64,000 nt of DNA, from IMG/VR virus record IMGVR_UViG_3300025137_005412, positions 1 to 64,000 of that record. One strand, given 5' to 3'. The position numbers and the translations under genes are program-made. This DNA comes from a virus. Under the pieces are notes generated by a model that worked only from the letters and a program-made list of their open reading frames with translations, made no database searches and was not told the origin of the DNA. This document shows, piece by piece, positions 41,060-49,327 of the stretch. Numbering within the stretch: the stretch's first letter is position 1; each line of letters opens with the position of its first letter.

Positions 41060-41968
41060 ATGAGTATATTAGATGGCCTTACAAAAGAATACATCATGGA
41101 AAATAGCTCCTTATTAGGAGATTATAAACATGTGATACACAACCTTGATATTCCATTATTTTTCAATCCAGCCAATACAGATCCTATTAACTTTGGTTTG
41201 GCTTTTGATCTAGTGGTAGCTGGTTGGATTAATTCATTTCCAGCAGTAAGAGGTGTAAATGTCTTTCACCCTGTTCAAGAAGGAAAAACATTAATGAGAT
41301 TTGATGAAACCCAAGAAAACTTTGAGAATCAAAAATATATTAGATTTCCACCACATTCACCTATTAATTATGAACCCTATATACATGTCTCTGAAAATGG
41401 TATTGATTTTAAGTCAAAAGCTAAAGCCGCTAGAGGTGAAACAACTAAAGACACAGTAGATTTTGAATTAGAGAATGTTATGGTTGGATTTAATAATGAA
41501 ATAGTCAGAAGTCATGAACATTCAGGTGATGATAATAATGCACGTATATTTTTAGGTCCACAAAGATGTCTAGATACTAACTGGAGATTACCTGAAGCAT
41601 CATATAAACGCAGATTAGTAAAAGATAAAGATATATTTGATATAGGTTATCATTTTAGTTCTACTGATGGTGATAAACAAATGTCAGGTAGATATGAAGA
41701 AAAATGTTTTGCAGGTAAAAACACATTTAACTTTATGAATTGGCATAACAAATATCTTGGTTCGCCTAAACTTGATAAGGTTATAAGAAGAATGGCACAA
41801 TGTAAAGAATTCCATGGTACACTCGGAGGTTTATCCTTCTTAGCATTATCAATGAAGATACCTACAACAATACACACAAATCCAAGAATGACTTGGACAC
41901 CACAAAAGAAAGTTATGAAAACATTAGCACGTAGAAGTGGTGCAACATTTATGGAGGCAACAGCATAA
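41060..41968 (+). CDS. glycosyltransferase-like protein, pair member 1
   Basis: 302 aa. The C-terminal segment QCKEFHGTLGGLSFLALSMKIPTTIH resembles the donor-site loop of GT-B enzymes such as heptosyltransferases (G-x-x-G-L-x-x-L-A...P-T). RIFLGPQRCLDTNWRLPE lies in the middle. The same segment recurs in its neighbour. No membrane helix. A transferase role is inferred; it is not proven by motifs. A weak TATAGT is near the start. Confidence 0.4.
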   Translation: MSILDGLTKEYIMENSSLLGDYKHVIHNLDIPLFFNPANTDPINFGLAFDLVVAGWINSFPAVRGVNVFHPVQEGKTLMRFDETQENFENQKYIRFPPHSPINYEPYIHVSENGIDFKSKAKAARGETTKDTVDFELENVMVGFNNEIVRSHEHSGDDNNARIFLGPQRCLDTNWRLPEASYKRRLVKDKDIFDIGYHFSSTDGDKQMSGRYEEKCFAGKNTFNFMNWHNKYLGSPKLDKVIRRMAQCKEFHGTLGGLSFLALSMKIPTTIHTNPRMTWTPQKKVMKTLARRSGATFMEATA

Positions 41969-42933
41969 TGTCATCAGGTAAACTAGACAATCTAATAATT
42001 CAAATGGGTTGGAGATCAGCTCAAAAAGGTTTTGCACGTAGACGTAATGGAACACAAAGAGAAATTGCAGATACATACAATTTTGGTTTAGGTCATACAT
42101 TATTAGCCATGACATTTATTGGTGAAACATATCCGACTAAAGCACAAAGAGATGCAGGTGTATATAACCCACATATTGAAGTACTATATCCTGATTCAGA
42201 CACATCAGGTAATATCATGTTTAGATACCACGATGTTAAGTCTATATTAGATTCAGATCTAATGAATGCACCTAACTTAGTATTCGAAGCATATACACCA
42301 CTTACTGGTGATCCTGACTCAAGATTTTTAGGATTAAATGATGGTACTGCTGTTTACAATGTAGACTCAGATAAGGAATTGGTAGCTAACCTAGTAGAGT
42401 ATAACTGGGAACAAATATCAAGCTTTGGTGGTACAGATAAAAATATTGACATGTACTCATATGATATATTTCAATCACAATTTTCTAGAGCTGGTACACC
42501 AGCATTAAACTTCCCTAAATTAAGATCAGATCTTATTCCACGCTATCGAAGTGGAGAAGATCATTATACACATTGCTTTAAATTCAGTAATGATAGCGAT
42601 GGTATGGGTGTATCAGATGAGATGATTGCTAAATGGAAAACTGAGAATGAGTCGACTGCATGGAATTTTGACTCAGATACATCCTCGACACTCGAGAATG
42701 TAGTCAAAAAAATGAAGAATAGTAGATATTATCATGGTACCTTGAATGGTTTAGCCATCCTAGCATTAGTCTGTGGTGTTCCTGCAACTGTTTATATGCC
42801 AACTGCAGTATCTCTCAGCCAAGAACAGAAAGCTCTTAAAAAGATATTCCTTAATAATGGTGGCACCATAATGACTCAAGAGAATTTCATGCTGGCAAAT
42901 CAGTCTATTGGATTTACTGAAGGTAATTTATAG
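41968..42933 (+). CDS. glycosyltransferase-like protein, pair member 2
   Basis: 321 aa, starting at the last base of its partner. It shares SRYYHGTLNGLAILALVCGVPAT (about 252-275) with partner's FHGTLGGL...IPTT, and both end with an alpha-helical KALKKIFLNNGGT/KTLARRSGAT segment. The N-terminal two-thirds differ. The pair is therefore an old duplication of a GT-B-like protein. Donor and acceptor are unknown. Confidence 0.4.
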   Translation: MSSGKLDNLIIQMGWRSAQKGFARRRNGTQREIADTYNFGLGHTLLAMTFIGETYPTKAQRDAGVYNPHIEVLYPDSDTSGNIMFRYHDVKSILDSDLMNAPNLVFEAYTPLTGDPDSRFLGLNDGTAVYNVDSDKELVANLVEYNWEQISSFGGTDKNIDMYSYDIFQSQFSRAGTPALNFPKLRSDLIPRYRSGEDHYTHCFKFSNDSDGMGVSDEMIAKWKTENESTAWNFDSDTSSTLENVVKKMKNSRYYHGTLNGLAILALVCGVPATVYMPTAVSLSQEQKALKKIFLNNGGTIMTQENFMLANQSIGFTEGNL

Positions 42934-42943
42934 AAAAAACTAG

Positions 42944-42949
42944 TATAAT
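42944..42949 (+). promoter_or_regulatory. -10 box (TATAAT) 6 nt before ATG 42956
   Basis: ACTAGTATAATACTAGTATG is nearly palindromic (ACTAGTAT/ATACTAGT). The hexamer ends 6 nt before the start codon and there is no ribosome binding site, a further leaderless candidate. Confidence 0.45.
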
Positions 42950-42955
42950 ACTAGT

Positions 42956-43375
42956 ATGACAATGCATTTATTAAGAGGTACACCTGGCCTCAACACCAAA
43001 AAAGCTAATGTAAAATACACAAAGGCTAAACTGGCCTCTCTAAGAGTATCACATAGAAATCATAACAAATGGGCTAAAGCTAATCGCATGCCTGATCTTA
43101 TATTAGACTTCGAAGATTATAAGTTATACACTCGTGGTCTATGGAAACCTAAAACTAACACTGATATTGTCATTAACAAACTTCCCACGTTATCAAGAGA
43201 TAAGGGTCCAGAATATCCATCACTTAACAGCGGTAAATACAATGCTTTTAAGAAAGAACCAATGAAATATACTGGTACCCTTATCAAGGGAATTGCACAA
43301 ATGCATAAGTCTAATGCTGTGCCTATAATTAATAAACAACAAGCAATTGATGTTGCTAAGATGAGAAGAGGATAA
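42956..43375 (+). CDS. basic phage protein of unknown function
   Basis: 139 aa, very basic (Lys/Arg/His-rich) with HLLRGTPGLNTKKANVK at the start, followed by KAKLASLRVSHRNHN and DFEDYKLYTRGLWKP. This type recurs in T4-like marine phages, often near DNA-metabolism genes. A nucleic-acid-binding role is likely from charge alone. It lies 1 nt before the next gene. Confidence 0.55.
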   Translation: MTMHLLRGTPGLNTKKANVKYTKAKLASLRVSHRNHNKWAKANRMPDLILDFEDYKLYTRGLWKPKTNTDIVINKLPTLSRDKGPEYPSLNSGKYNAFKKEPMKYTGTLIKGIAQMHKSNAVPIINKQQAIDVAKMRRG

Positions 43376-43376
43376 G

Positions 43377-43634
43377 ATGATGATGAAAGAAGATTTATAC
43401 AGAGTATATGCAGATGTAGTCAGGTCAGATCAAATGCAAGCTTCTGAAGTAATAGCATTATTTAAAGATGAACCAGGATTTGCTGATTGGTATCGCAAAA
43501 AATATTTAGATGAAAAGTCATCAGTTCAGAAGATTGAAAGATGGGCTGAAAGAAATCCAAAAAACTCTTGGGTACAAGACACTGCTTTATTACTAATTAG
43601 AAAATTGACCAGTGTCACTAATTGCAGAAAGTAA
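43377..43634 (+). CDS. small helical protein
   Basis: 85 aa, starting with three Met. Mixed-charge helices (DLYRVYADVVRSDQM; WAERNPKNSWVQDTALLLIRKL). It overlaps the nitroreductase gene by 23 nt. No function is recognised. Confidence 0.45.
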   Translation: MMMKEDLYRVYADVVRSDQMQASEVIALFKDEPGFADWYRKKYLDEKSSVQKIERWAERNPKNSWVQDTALLLIRKLTSVTNCRK

Positions 43635-44193
43635 TTCCACACAAAGAAACTGGAATTTAGATAAAGATTTAGATGCAGACATTGATCTACTTCTAATAGA
43701 TGCATTACAAAATGCACCATCCAAACAAAATCTACCATTCTATATTGCTCACTTATGTAGTGACAGAGATCTTATTGAAAAGATACATGCTAATACCATG
43801 GGTTATAGTGATGCAAGTAATATAATAAGACCTAATGATCAAGTTCTTGCTCATAGATTGATCGCTTTCGAAGCATACGAAGAGCCAAATAAGTATTATG
43901 AAAATATGGATGTTGAGCAGTATAATACTTTAGTAAGGAGAGATCAATTGATGGCAGTAGGCATTGCTTCTGGTTATGTAAATTTAGTAGCACACCAACA
44001 TGGTTTGAAAACAGGATATTGTGCATGCCATAATGACACTGCTGTACGTGATTTGTTAGAAGCTGATGGTGAAATAATTACAATGATTGGTGTAGGTTAT
44101 CCTGACACAAGTAAAGATAAGAATGATTCTATGTATGGTGACTATAAGTATAAATCAAGACCAAAGAAAAAAATAGAGGTATTAATTAAATGA
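43612..44193 (+). CDS. nitroreductase-family flavoprotein-like protein
   Basis: 193 aa, GTG start at 43612. LMAVGIASGYVNLVAHQHGLK (about 118-138), the central helix of nitroreductases, is followed by TGYCACHND, EIITMIGVGYPD and the end KYKSRPKKKIEVL (family ends R-K...). FMN-binding residues at the N terminus are less clear. It may reduce flavin, quinone or nitro substrates, or serve another redox step. It overlaps the next gene by 4 nt. Confidence 0.7.
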   Translation: MSLIAESNSTQRNWNLDKDLDADIDLLLIDALQNAPSKQNLPFYIAHLCSDRDLIEKIHANTMGYSDASNIIRPNDQVLAHRLIAFEAYEEPNKYYENMDVEQYNTLVRRDQLMAVGIASGYVNLVAHQHGLKTGYCACHNDTAVRDLLEADGEIITMIGVGYPDTSKDKNDSMYGDYKYKSRPKKKIEVLIK

Positions 44194-44561
44194 CACAAAT
44201 TGTAATTGTTGGTCATTCACCTGGTAAGGTAGATGCAGAGAAATCTATGACACTTAAACGTGTAAAAGATTGGATGGAATCATGCGATATATTAATGTAT
44301 GATTGGTATAATCTTGTAGATCATCATGCACCTGATTTAAAGTTAAAAGAAGCTACACTGAAACCAGAAACACTAAAAAAATATAGTGTAATTATATCAA
44401 TTGGCAATTTAGCTGATGATTGGTGTAAGAAGAATGACATAAATAACTATAAGATGCCACATCCATCAGGACTGAATAGAATATGGAATGATAAGAGAAG
44501 AGCTAATAAGATTATAAGAGAATTAAAGAGACATATATATGCAAACTACGCAGCTATCTAG
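44190..44561 (+). CDS. uracil-DNA glycosylase superfamily-like protein
   Basis: 123 aa. IVIVGHSPGK near the start replaces the G-E-x-P-G motif, VIISIGNLADDWCKK resembles the central hydrophobic strand, and MPHPSGLNR matches the H-P-S-x-x-N/R leucine-loop motif. The protein is much shorter than known UDGs (about 200 aa) and lacks the segment between the first motifs. It may therefore be a minimal or inactive relative. It is ATGA-coupled to the nitroreductase-like gene. Confidence 0.45.
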   Translation: MTQIVIVGHSPGKVDAEKSMTLKRVKDWMESCDILMYDWYNLVDHHAPDLKLKEATLKPETLKKYSVIISIGNLADDWCKKNDINNYKMPHPSGLNRIWNDKRRANKIIRELKRHIYANYAAI

Positions 44562-45207
44562 TATATTTTCAGATGAAGAAAGACAAGCTCTATTAGAGAT
44601 ATACTACTCACATAAAGAGTATGATACTGAAGCTATGAAGAAAGCACCAGTATGTGATCATACATTAGATATAGTACAGGACAGAATCAGGCAGCTCATA
44701 GGCACTGATTATGAATACGTTTCTGGTAATTACTATGAACATACTAAACCGTTTTATCCTCACACTGACTTCAGAAAAGAATGGGTAGAAAGTATTAATA
44801 TGGTAATACCATTAAAGAATAGAACAGAAAACTATAATGGTAAGCTTGTTATATTTGATCAGATGTGGGAAGATGATAGTCAGACATGGATGATGACACA
44901 TCCAACAACTCAGTTTACAGTAAATACAGCACTAAGCGGATGTCCATTTGATTATCCTATTACAAACAAAACAGGCGAGAAGATGGATCAAATGTTTTGG
45001 GAAACTCATCTTAAACAATTCCCTTCATGGTGTTGGAATGAATTATCAGGTCATACTTATAGATACGAAGAGAACAGCATAATAATATTCAATAATAAGA
45101 AAATACACTGCACTAATAATTTTAAAGGCAGTAAGACTGGTCTTACATTAAGATATAAGAAGAGACATACAAATCCATTATTTAAGGAGTATGCAAATGT
45201 TAGTTGA
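44539..45207 (+). CDS. 2OG-Fe(II) oxygenase (prolyl-hydroxylase-like)
   Basis: 222 aa. KPFYPHTDFRKEWVESINMV gives the His-x-Asp metal pair (about 75), GKLVIFDQMW the strand, IIIFNNKKIHCTNN the distal His, and KTGLTLRYKKR the 2OG-binding Arg/Lys. The order matches 2OG oxygenases closely. The long central segment (KMDQMFWETHLKQFPSW) is unique. Substrate is unknown. It overlaps its neighbours by 11-23 nt. Confidence 0.7.
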   Translation: MQTTQLSSIFSDEERQALLEIYYSHKEYDTEAMKKAPVCDHTLDIVQDRIRQLIGTDYEYVSGNYYEHTKPFYPHTDFRKEWVESINMVIPLKNRTENYNGKLVIFDQMWEDDSQTWMMTHPTTQFTVNTALSGCPFDYPITNKTGEKMDQMFWETHLKQFPSWCWNELSGHTYRYEENSIIIFNNKKIHCTNNFKGSKTGLTLRYKKRHTNPLFKEYANVS

Positions 45208-45892
45208 TATACAAGGTGTTGGTACGGTAGGTATGGCAATGAGACATATCTTTAGGCATTGCTTTCATGAAAGTTTAACTGATGTAGATGCAGTGATCAT
45301 TACAAATCATGAAGATTACTTGTATGATGTACTTACTGATGTATTGAAATGGCATACAGGTTTAGTCATAATCAAATGTACTGTAAGACCTGATATATTA
45401 AAAAAGATTATGGGTCTACATGACAAGATATGTTATGTACCTGAATTTCTTAGAGAAAAGCATTCACTTACAGATGCTACATTACCAGAGTTCAGAATAT
45501 TTGGTGGTACCAAAGAAAATATTGCATTAGCAGAAAAAGTGTTTGCTGATTCACACTCACATGCACATAGAATATTCCACATGTCCGCAGAAGAAGCTGC
45601 GTTTGTCAAGTATAGCATTAACTCTTATCTTGCTCTTAAAGTAGGTTTCTTTAATGATCTATATGATAAGGCTAAAAAAGAAAATTTGAATTGGTATAAT
45701 ATTAGTCAAGCAATTATAGCAGATGAAAGAATTGGTTCATCACATTCAGAAGTACCTGGTCATGATGGTGAGTTTGGTTTTGGTGGTAAATGTTTACCTA
45801 AAGACTTAGAAGCTTTTATAGATTATACAAAGTCTGATTTGCTTAAAGAAGTAAGAAATAGTAATGAAGGCAGGAGAGCATTAAACAAATGA
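45197..45892 (+). CDS. truncated UDP-glucose/GDP-mannose dehydrogenase-like protein
   Basis: 231 aa from ATG 45197, with AAGGAG upstream. GVGTVGMAM is a Rossmann G-x-G-x-x-G; VPEFLREKHSLTDATLPEFR and FGGT match the family's E-F-L-R-E-G...P-x-R. GEFGFGGKCLPKDLEAF contains the catalytic Cys. The family is about 390-440 aa; here the N-terminal fold is shortened and the C-terminal sugar-binding domain is absent. It may be a partial enzyme or have a new role. A full-length relative is at 57398. Confidence 0.72.
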   Translation: MLVDIQGVGTVGMAMRHIFRHCFHESLTDVDAVIITNHEDYLYDVLTDVLKWHTGLVIIKCTVRPDILKKIMGLHDKICYVPEFLREKHSLTDATLPEFRIFGGTKENIALAEKVFADSHSHAHRIFHMSAEEAAFVKYSINSYLALKVGFFNDLYDKAKKENLNWYNISQAIIADERIGSSHSEVPGHDGEFGFGGKCLPKDLEAFIDYTKSDLLKEVRNSNEGRRALNK

Positions 45893-46122
45893 AGAGAGAT
45901 ATATTAGAGAGTATGATGGATATTGGTAGTGGTTTCATTATAGCCATTATAATTCAATTAACAATATTTCCTTTCTATGGTATTACAGTTTCAATATTTG
46001 AGAATTTTCAAATTGCACTAATATTCTTAATAGTGTCAATGACAAGATCAGCTTTATGGAGAAGATTTTTTAGAAGGAGAAAAGACTATGATGATAGACT
46101 TAAATATAGTAGGTATCAATGA
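45889..46122 (+). CDS. small two-helix membrane protein (DUF7220-like)
   Basis: 77 aa, ATGA-coupled. SMMDIGSGFIIAIIIQLTIF and NFQIALIFLIVSMTRSAL are two membrane segments followed by a basic RRFFRRRKD end. It resembles small membrane proteins of DUF7220 type found in many phages and prophages; no function is established. Its end overlaps the zincin gene by 35 nt. Confidence 0.7.
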   Translation: MKRDILESMMDIGSGFIIAIIIQLTIFPFYGITVSIFENFQIALIFLIVSMTRSALWRRFFRRRKDYDDRLKYSRYQ

Positions 46123-46570
46123 TCCAAGACAAGGTGTAGCAATCAAAGACGCAGTTGAAAATGCTATGCTTACATTAATGCCTAAACGTGAGAAGCCAAT
46201 ATACATCAATGTAGAAATTGGTTTAGATGAAGATATGGGTGCAGCTGTAGGTTTTATGATTGAAGGTGGTGAACCTGATGAATTTGACATGTTCTTACGT
46301 AAAGATATATTAAATGATATGGAAGAGTTGATAGTCACAGTGACACATGAATGTGTACATATAAAACAATATTTACGTAAAGAGTTAAGAGATATTAGTG
46401 CTGATAAAAAGATTTGGCATGGTGTTGAATACAATACGTCAGAAGAAGATTATAATAAATGTCCATGGGAAGTAGAAGCATATTTTCTACAATTACCAGT
46501 GGCTAATAGTATACTAAAGGAGTATGAAAAGATATGGCATTCAGGACAAACAGCAGTAGCACAGCAGTAA
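46088..46570 (+). CDS. zincin-like metalloprotease (HExxH)
   Basis: 160 aa behind AAGGAG. VTVTHECVHIKQYLRKEL contains the HExxH zinc motif (about 94-98), and CPWEVEAYFLQLPVA supplies the downstream Glu expected of a third ligand (about 140). There is no signal peptide. The size and W-E-x-E-A motif suggest a small intracellular peptidase like those in T4-like phages, possibly for virion maturation or host-protein cleavage. Substrate is unknown. Confidence 0.72.
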   Translation: MMIDLNIVGINDPRQGVAIKDAVENAMLTLMPKREKPIYINVEIGLDEDMGAAVGFMIEGGEPDEFDMFLRKDILNDMEELIVTVTHECVHIKQYLRKELRDISADKKIWHGVEYNTSEEDYNKCPWEVEAYFLQLPVANSILKEYEKIWHSGQTAVAQQ

Positions 46571-46920
46571 GCTGGGAAGAAATGATGGATTGGTCAAGAC
46601 AATTGGCCGATAAAATTAAACAATCAGATGACAAAGATGTCAAGTCAATATTTCCTGTTGATCATGAGGATATCATACCTGCTTGGATGGTTGCAAAAAA
46701 CCTAGGTATTGGTATCCTTCCAGGTCATGCAGATTTGAATGCAAAGTATTTAGCATTTCATGTAGATAACAGTGTGTTCTCTGATATTGCATTTGTCAAT
46801 TACCATTTAGAAGGTGCAGATACACAGATCTTATCTGTTCCAAAGCATTTCGTTCTCAATGAAAGTTATATTGATGAAGAACCTAAGAAAACTTATCAGT
46901 ATCCATGGTATAATATCTAG
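46534..46920 (+). CDS. phosphoribosyltransferase-like small protein
   Basis: 128 aa, overlapping the zincin by 37 nt. SIFPVDHEDIIPAWMVAKNL recalls the N-terminal strand of type I phosphoribosyltransferases (G-x-x-R-G-G-x-x-P-A), and the protein lacks a clear PRPP-binding motif afterwards. The call is weak; it could be an unrelated fold. It is followed by a -10 box in its last codons. Confidence 0.35.
   Translation: MAFRTNSSSTAVSWEEMMDWSRQLADKIKQSDDKDVKSIFPVDHEDIIPAWMVAKNLGIGILPGHADLNAKYLAFHVDNSVFSDIAFVNYHLEGADTQILSVPKHFVLNESYIDEEPKKTYQYPWYNI
46909..46914 (+). promoter_or_regulatory. -10 box (TATAAT) 9 nt before ATG 46924
   Basis: CATGGTATAATATCTAGTATATG. The hexamer lies in the last codons of the preceding gene and ends 9 nt before the next start, with no ribosome binding site. 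Confidence 0.4.
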
Positions 46921-46923
46921 TAT

Positions 46924-47490
46924 ATGAATATTTTTATTCTTGATGAAAGTCCAGTAATTGCAGCACAAATGCATTGTGACAAGCATGTACCTAAAATGAT
47001 AGTTGAATCTGCACAAATGATATGCACAGCTCATCGTATGCTTGATGGTTCTACAATAAGAAAGCCATCTAAATCAGGTAAGCGTATTATAAACTATTGG
47101 CAACACCCTGATCCAAATGATGAAGAGTTGCTATATAAAGCTGTTCATCATAATCATCCATGTACCGTATGGGCTAGACAAACTACAGGTAATTATGATT
47201 GGCACTATGAATTGTTTGCTGAATTATGCAATGAATTTACCAAACGATTTGGTAAAACCCATCTAACAGAATCCCTTCTCTTAGAGCGACTAAAGAAATA
47301 TCCAGTCAATTTACCTAAAGGTGATATTACACCATTTGCACTAGCAATGAGTAATAAACCAGAATGCGTAGTTGAAGGTGATGCTATACAATCATACAAA
47401 AACTACTACAAGTCTAAGCTTGAGTATATGCCAATGGATTGGACACGTGCTCAAATGAAACCTGAGTGGTTTGATGCAATCGCAATATAA
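46924..47490 (+). CDS. conserved-type phage protein with H/W-rich motifs
   Basis: 188 aa. DESPVIAAQMHCDKHVPKMI, VESAQMICTAHRM, HHNHPCTVWARQTTGNYDWH and KNYYKSKLEYMPMDWTRAQM recur in proteins of many marine T4-like phages. The family is of unknown function to me. Many His, Cys and Trp and no membrane helix suggest an enzyme or nucleic-acid-binding role. A predicted leaderless start precedes it. Confidence 0.6.
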   Translation: MNIFILDESPVIAAQMHCDKHVPKMIVESAQMICTAHRMLDGSTIRKPSKSGKRIINYWQHPDPNDEELLYKAVHHNHPCTVWARQTTGNYDWHYELFAELCNEFTKRFGKTHLTESLLLERLKKYPVNLPKGDITPFALAMSNKPECVVEGDAIQSYKNYYKSKLEYMPMDWTRAQMKPEWFDAIAI

Positions 47491-47665
47491 GATAGTACCT
47501 GCATTCACAGGTGGATACAACATAATAGCAATAAATAATAGTAGCTGGCAAGAAGTGGCAGGTCCATACTTGACAGAGAAAGAAGCTCTAACTGATTTAA
47601 CATTGTATGAGCAAGGCGAAGTAGTAGATAATGACAAACAAAACAAGAACTATAATAGATCTTAG
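47474..47665 (+). CDS. 63-residue hypothetical protein
   Basis: Starts at ATG 47474, overlapping the previous gene by 17 nt and the next by 35. It is beta-like in the first half (YKIVPAFTGGYNIIAIN) and charged at the end. The pattern of overlaps supports translation, though it lacks a clear ribosome binding site. Function unknown. Confidence 0.45.
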   Translation: MQSQYKIVPAFTGGYNIIAINNSSWQEVAGPYLTEKEALTDLTLYEQGEVVDNDKQNKNYNRS

Positions 47666-49148
47666 AAAACTTCCAGTTAAAGACTTGACTGATATAAGTT
47701 ATGGTGGTAAGTCATCATCTCTTGAAGAGATTGATACTGAAACATTTGCTACAGCAATAAACAAAATATCCAATACATTCTGTATAGCTAAATGGAAGCA
47801 AACAACATTACACCTACAAAATGGTCATACACATTCGTGTCACCATCCACAAACACATAAGATACCATGGCAAGAGTTGCAAACAAGACCATCAGCATTA
47901 CATAATACTACTAAGAAGATGATGATGCGTGATCAGATGAAGAACAATGTAAGACCACGTGAATGTGAGTATTGTTGGAGAGTAGAAGATGCTCGTAAAA
48001 AGAAAGGTGATCCTTGGTCAGATAGAATACATAAGAGTAGAGATCATTGGGCATTAAAACATTTACCTGAGATATTAAAGAATGATTCTACTTATGATGT
48101 ACCACCTTCATATCTTGAAGTATCATTCAGTAATGTATGTAATTTTAAATGTGCGTATTGTGCACCACATATATCATCTCAATGGATGCAGGAAATTAAA
48201 GCGAAAGGTGCATATCCAACATCAGCAAAATTCAACAACTTAGATTGGATTCAAAAAGAAGGTCTAATGCCAATACCAAACAATAAGCCAAATGTATATG
48301 TTGAAGCATTTTGGAAATGGTTCCCTGAAATATACAAACACCTTGAAGTATTTCGTATTACAGGTGGTGAACCGTTTATGTCTAAAGATACTATCAAGGT
48401 ACTAGACTTTTTAACAGATAATCCTGCACCTAACATGTCATTTGCTATCAATACTAATCTATGCATACCTGATAAGTTATTTGAACAAGTCATGGGTAAA
48501 TTAAAAAGACTTGTGGTTGAGAAGAAGATCAAGAATTTACACCTATTCACAAGTGCAGAAGCATACGGTAAGGCATCAGACTATATACGATTTGGTATGG
48601 ACTATGAGCTATGGTACAGAAATTGTCAATGGGTTATAAACAACATACCTGATGTAGATGAAAACAATCCTACAGTATTGACTATAATGTCTACAGTAAA
48701 CCTATTGAGTCTACCATCATATGTAAAGTTTATTCAAGATGTAAGTATGCTAAAGAAAGAAGCTAGTGTAAACATGAAGAATCCTAAGCTCTATGAAAGA
48801 GACTTAAAAAACATGTGTCCAGTAAGAGTTGACTTTCCATATCTTAGAAATCCTGAATTCTTGACTATGTTCCTATATCAAAATCCTAAGTTTAAGCTAG
48901 AAGGTAAGAAATGGATAGACAATGCCATATTTGCAGCTAAAATGGGTGGCTTTAATGAATATGAAATAGACAGAATGACTAGGCTCCTAAACACCTATAT
49001 GGGTGACCAAAGATGGACTGAGGTACAACGTACCAAGCATGAAAGAGACTTTAAAAAGTACATTATTGAATACGATAAGAGAAGAAGTGTTGATTTTGAT
49101 ACTGTTTTTCCTGAGTTAAAAACCTTTAAAGATAGTATAATACTATAG
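47631..49148 (+). CDS. radical SAM protein with N-terminal Cys-rich (twitch-like) domain
   Basis: 505 aa. VSFSNVCNFKCAYCAPHIS carries the C-x3-C-x2-C [4Fe-4S]-SAM motif (about 169-176; written CNFKCAYC). VFRITGGEPFMSKDTIKVL is the G-G-E-P SAM-binding strand. The N-terminal part has HSCHHPQTHK and CEYCWRVED, which are cluster-binding sequences of twitch/SPASM-type enzymes that modify peptides. A peptide or tRNA substrate is likely but not identified. No precursor peptide is seen next to it. The gene after it is a short coiled-coil peptide. Confidence 0.78.
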   Translation: MTNKTRTIIDLRKLPVKDLTDISYGGKSSSLEEIDTETFATAINKISNTFCIAKWKQTTLHLQNGHTHSCHHPQTHKIPWQELQTRPSALHNTTKKMMMRDQMKNNVRPRECEYCWRVEDARKKKGDPWSDRIHKSRDHWALKHLPEILKNDSTYDVPPSYLEVSFSNVCNFKCAYCAPHISSQWMQEIKAKGAYPTSAKFNNLDWIQKEGLMPIPNNKPNVYVEAFWKWFPEIYKHLEVFRITGGEPFMSKDTIKVLDFLTDNPAPNMSFAINTNLCIPDKLFEQVMGKLKRLVVEKKIKNLHLFTSAEAYGKASDYIRFGMDYELWYRNCQWVINNIPDVDENNPTVLTIMSTVNLLSLPSYVKFIQDVSMLKKEASVNMKNPKLYERDLKNMCPVRVDFPYLRNPEFLTMFLYQNPKFKLEGKKWIDNAIFAAKMGGFNEYEIDRMTRLLNTYMGDQRWTEVQRTKHERDFKKYIIEYDKRRSVDFDTVFPELKTFKDSIIL

Positions 49149-49174
49149 TAAAACAATTTAAAGTGAGGTAAATT

Positions 49175-49327
49175 ATGGAAGCACATCCAGAAGTAGAATC
49201 GCTGAAGCATAGAATACAAGAACTTGAGCGTGATATTGGCAATTACAGAGTTCAGATTGCCGAATACAGGCAAATCGTACATGAACTATCTAACAAAAAT
49301 AAAAAAGAATATTGGAGAACACCATGA
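49175..49327 (+). CDS. 50-residue coiled-coil protein
   Basis: ATG 49175 follows GAGGT. The product (HPEVESLKHRIQELERDIGN, then AEYRQIVHELSNKNKKEYW) has heptad-like Leu/Ile spacing and no Cys or membrane part. Its stop overlaps the next start (ATGA). It is too short for automatic detection but well placed. Downstream of the radical SAM gene, it is conceivably a substrate, though nothing proves it. Confidence 0.6.
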   Translation: MEAHPEVESLKHRIQELERDIGNYRVQIAEYRQIVHELSNKNKKEYWRTP

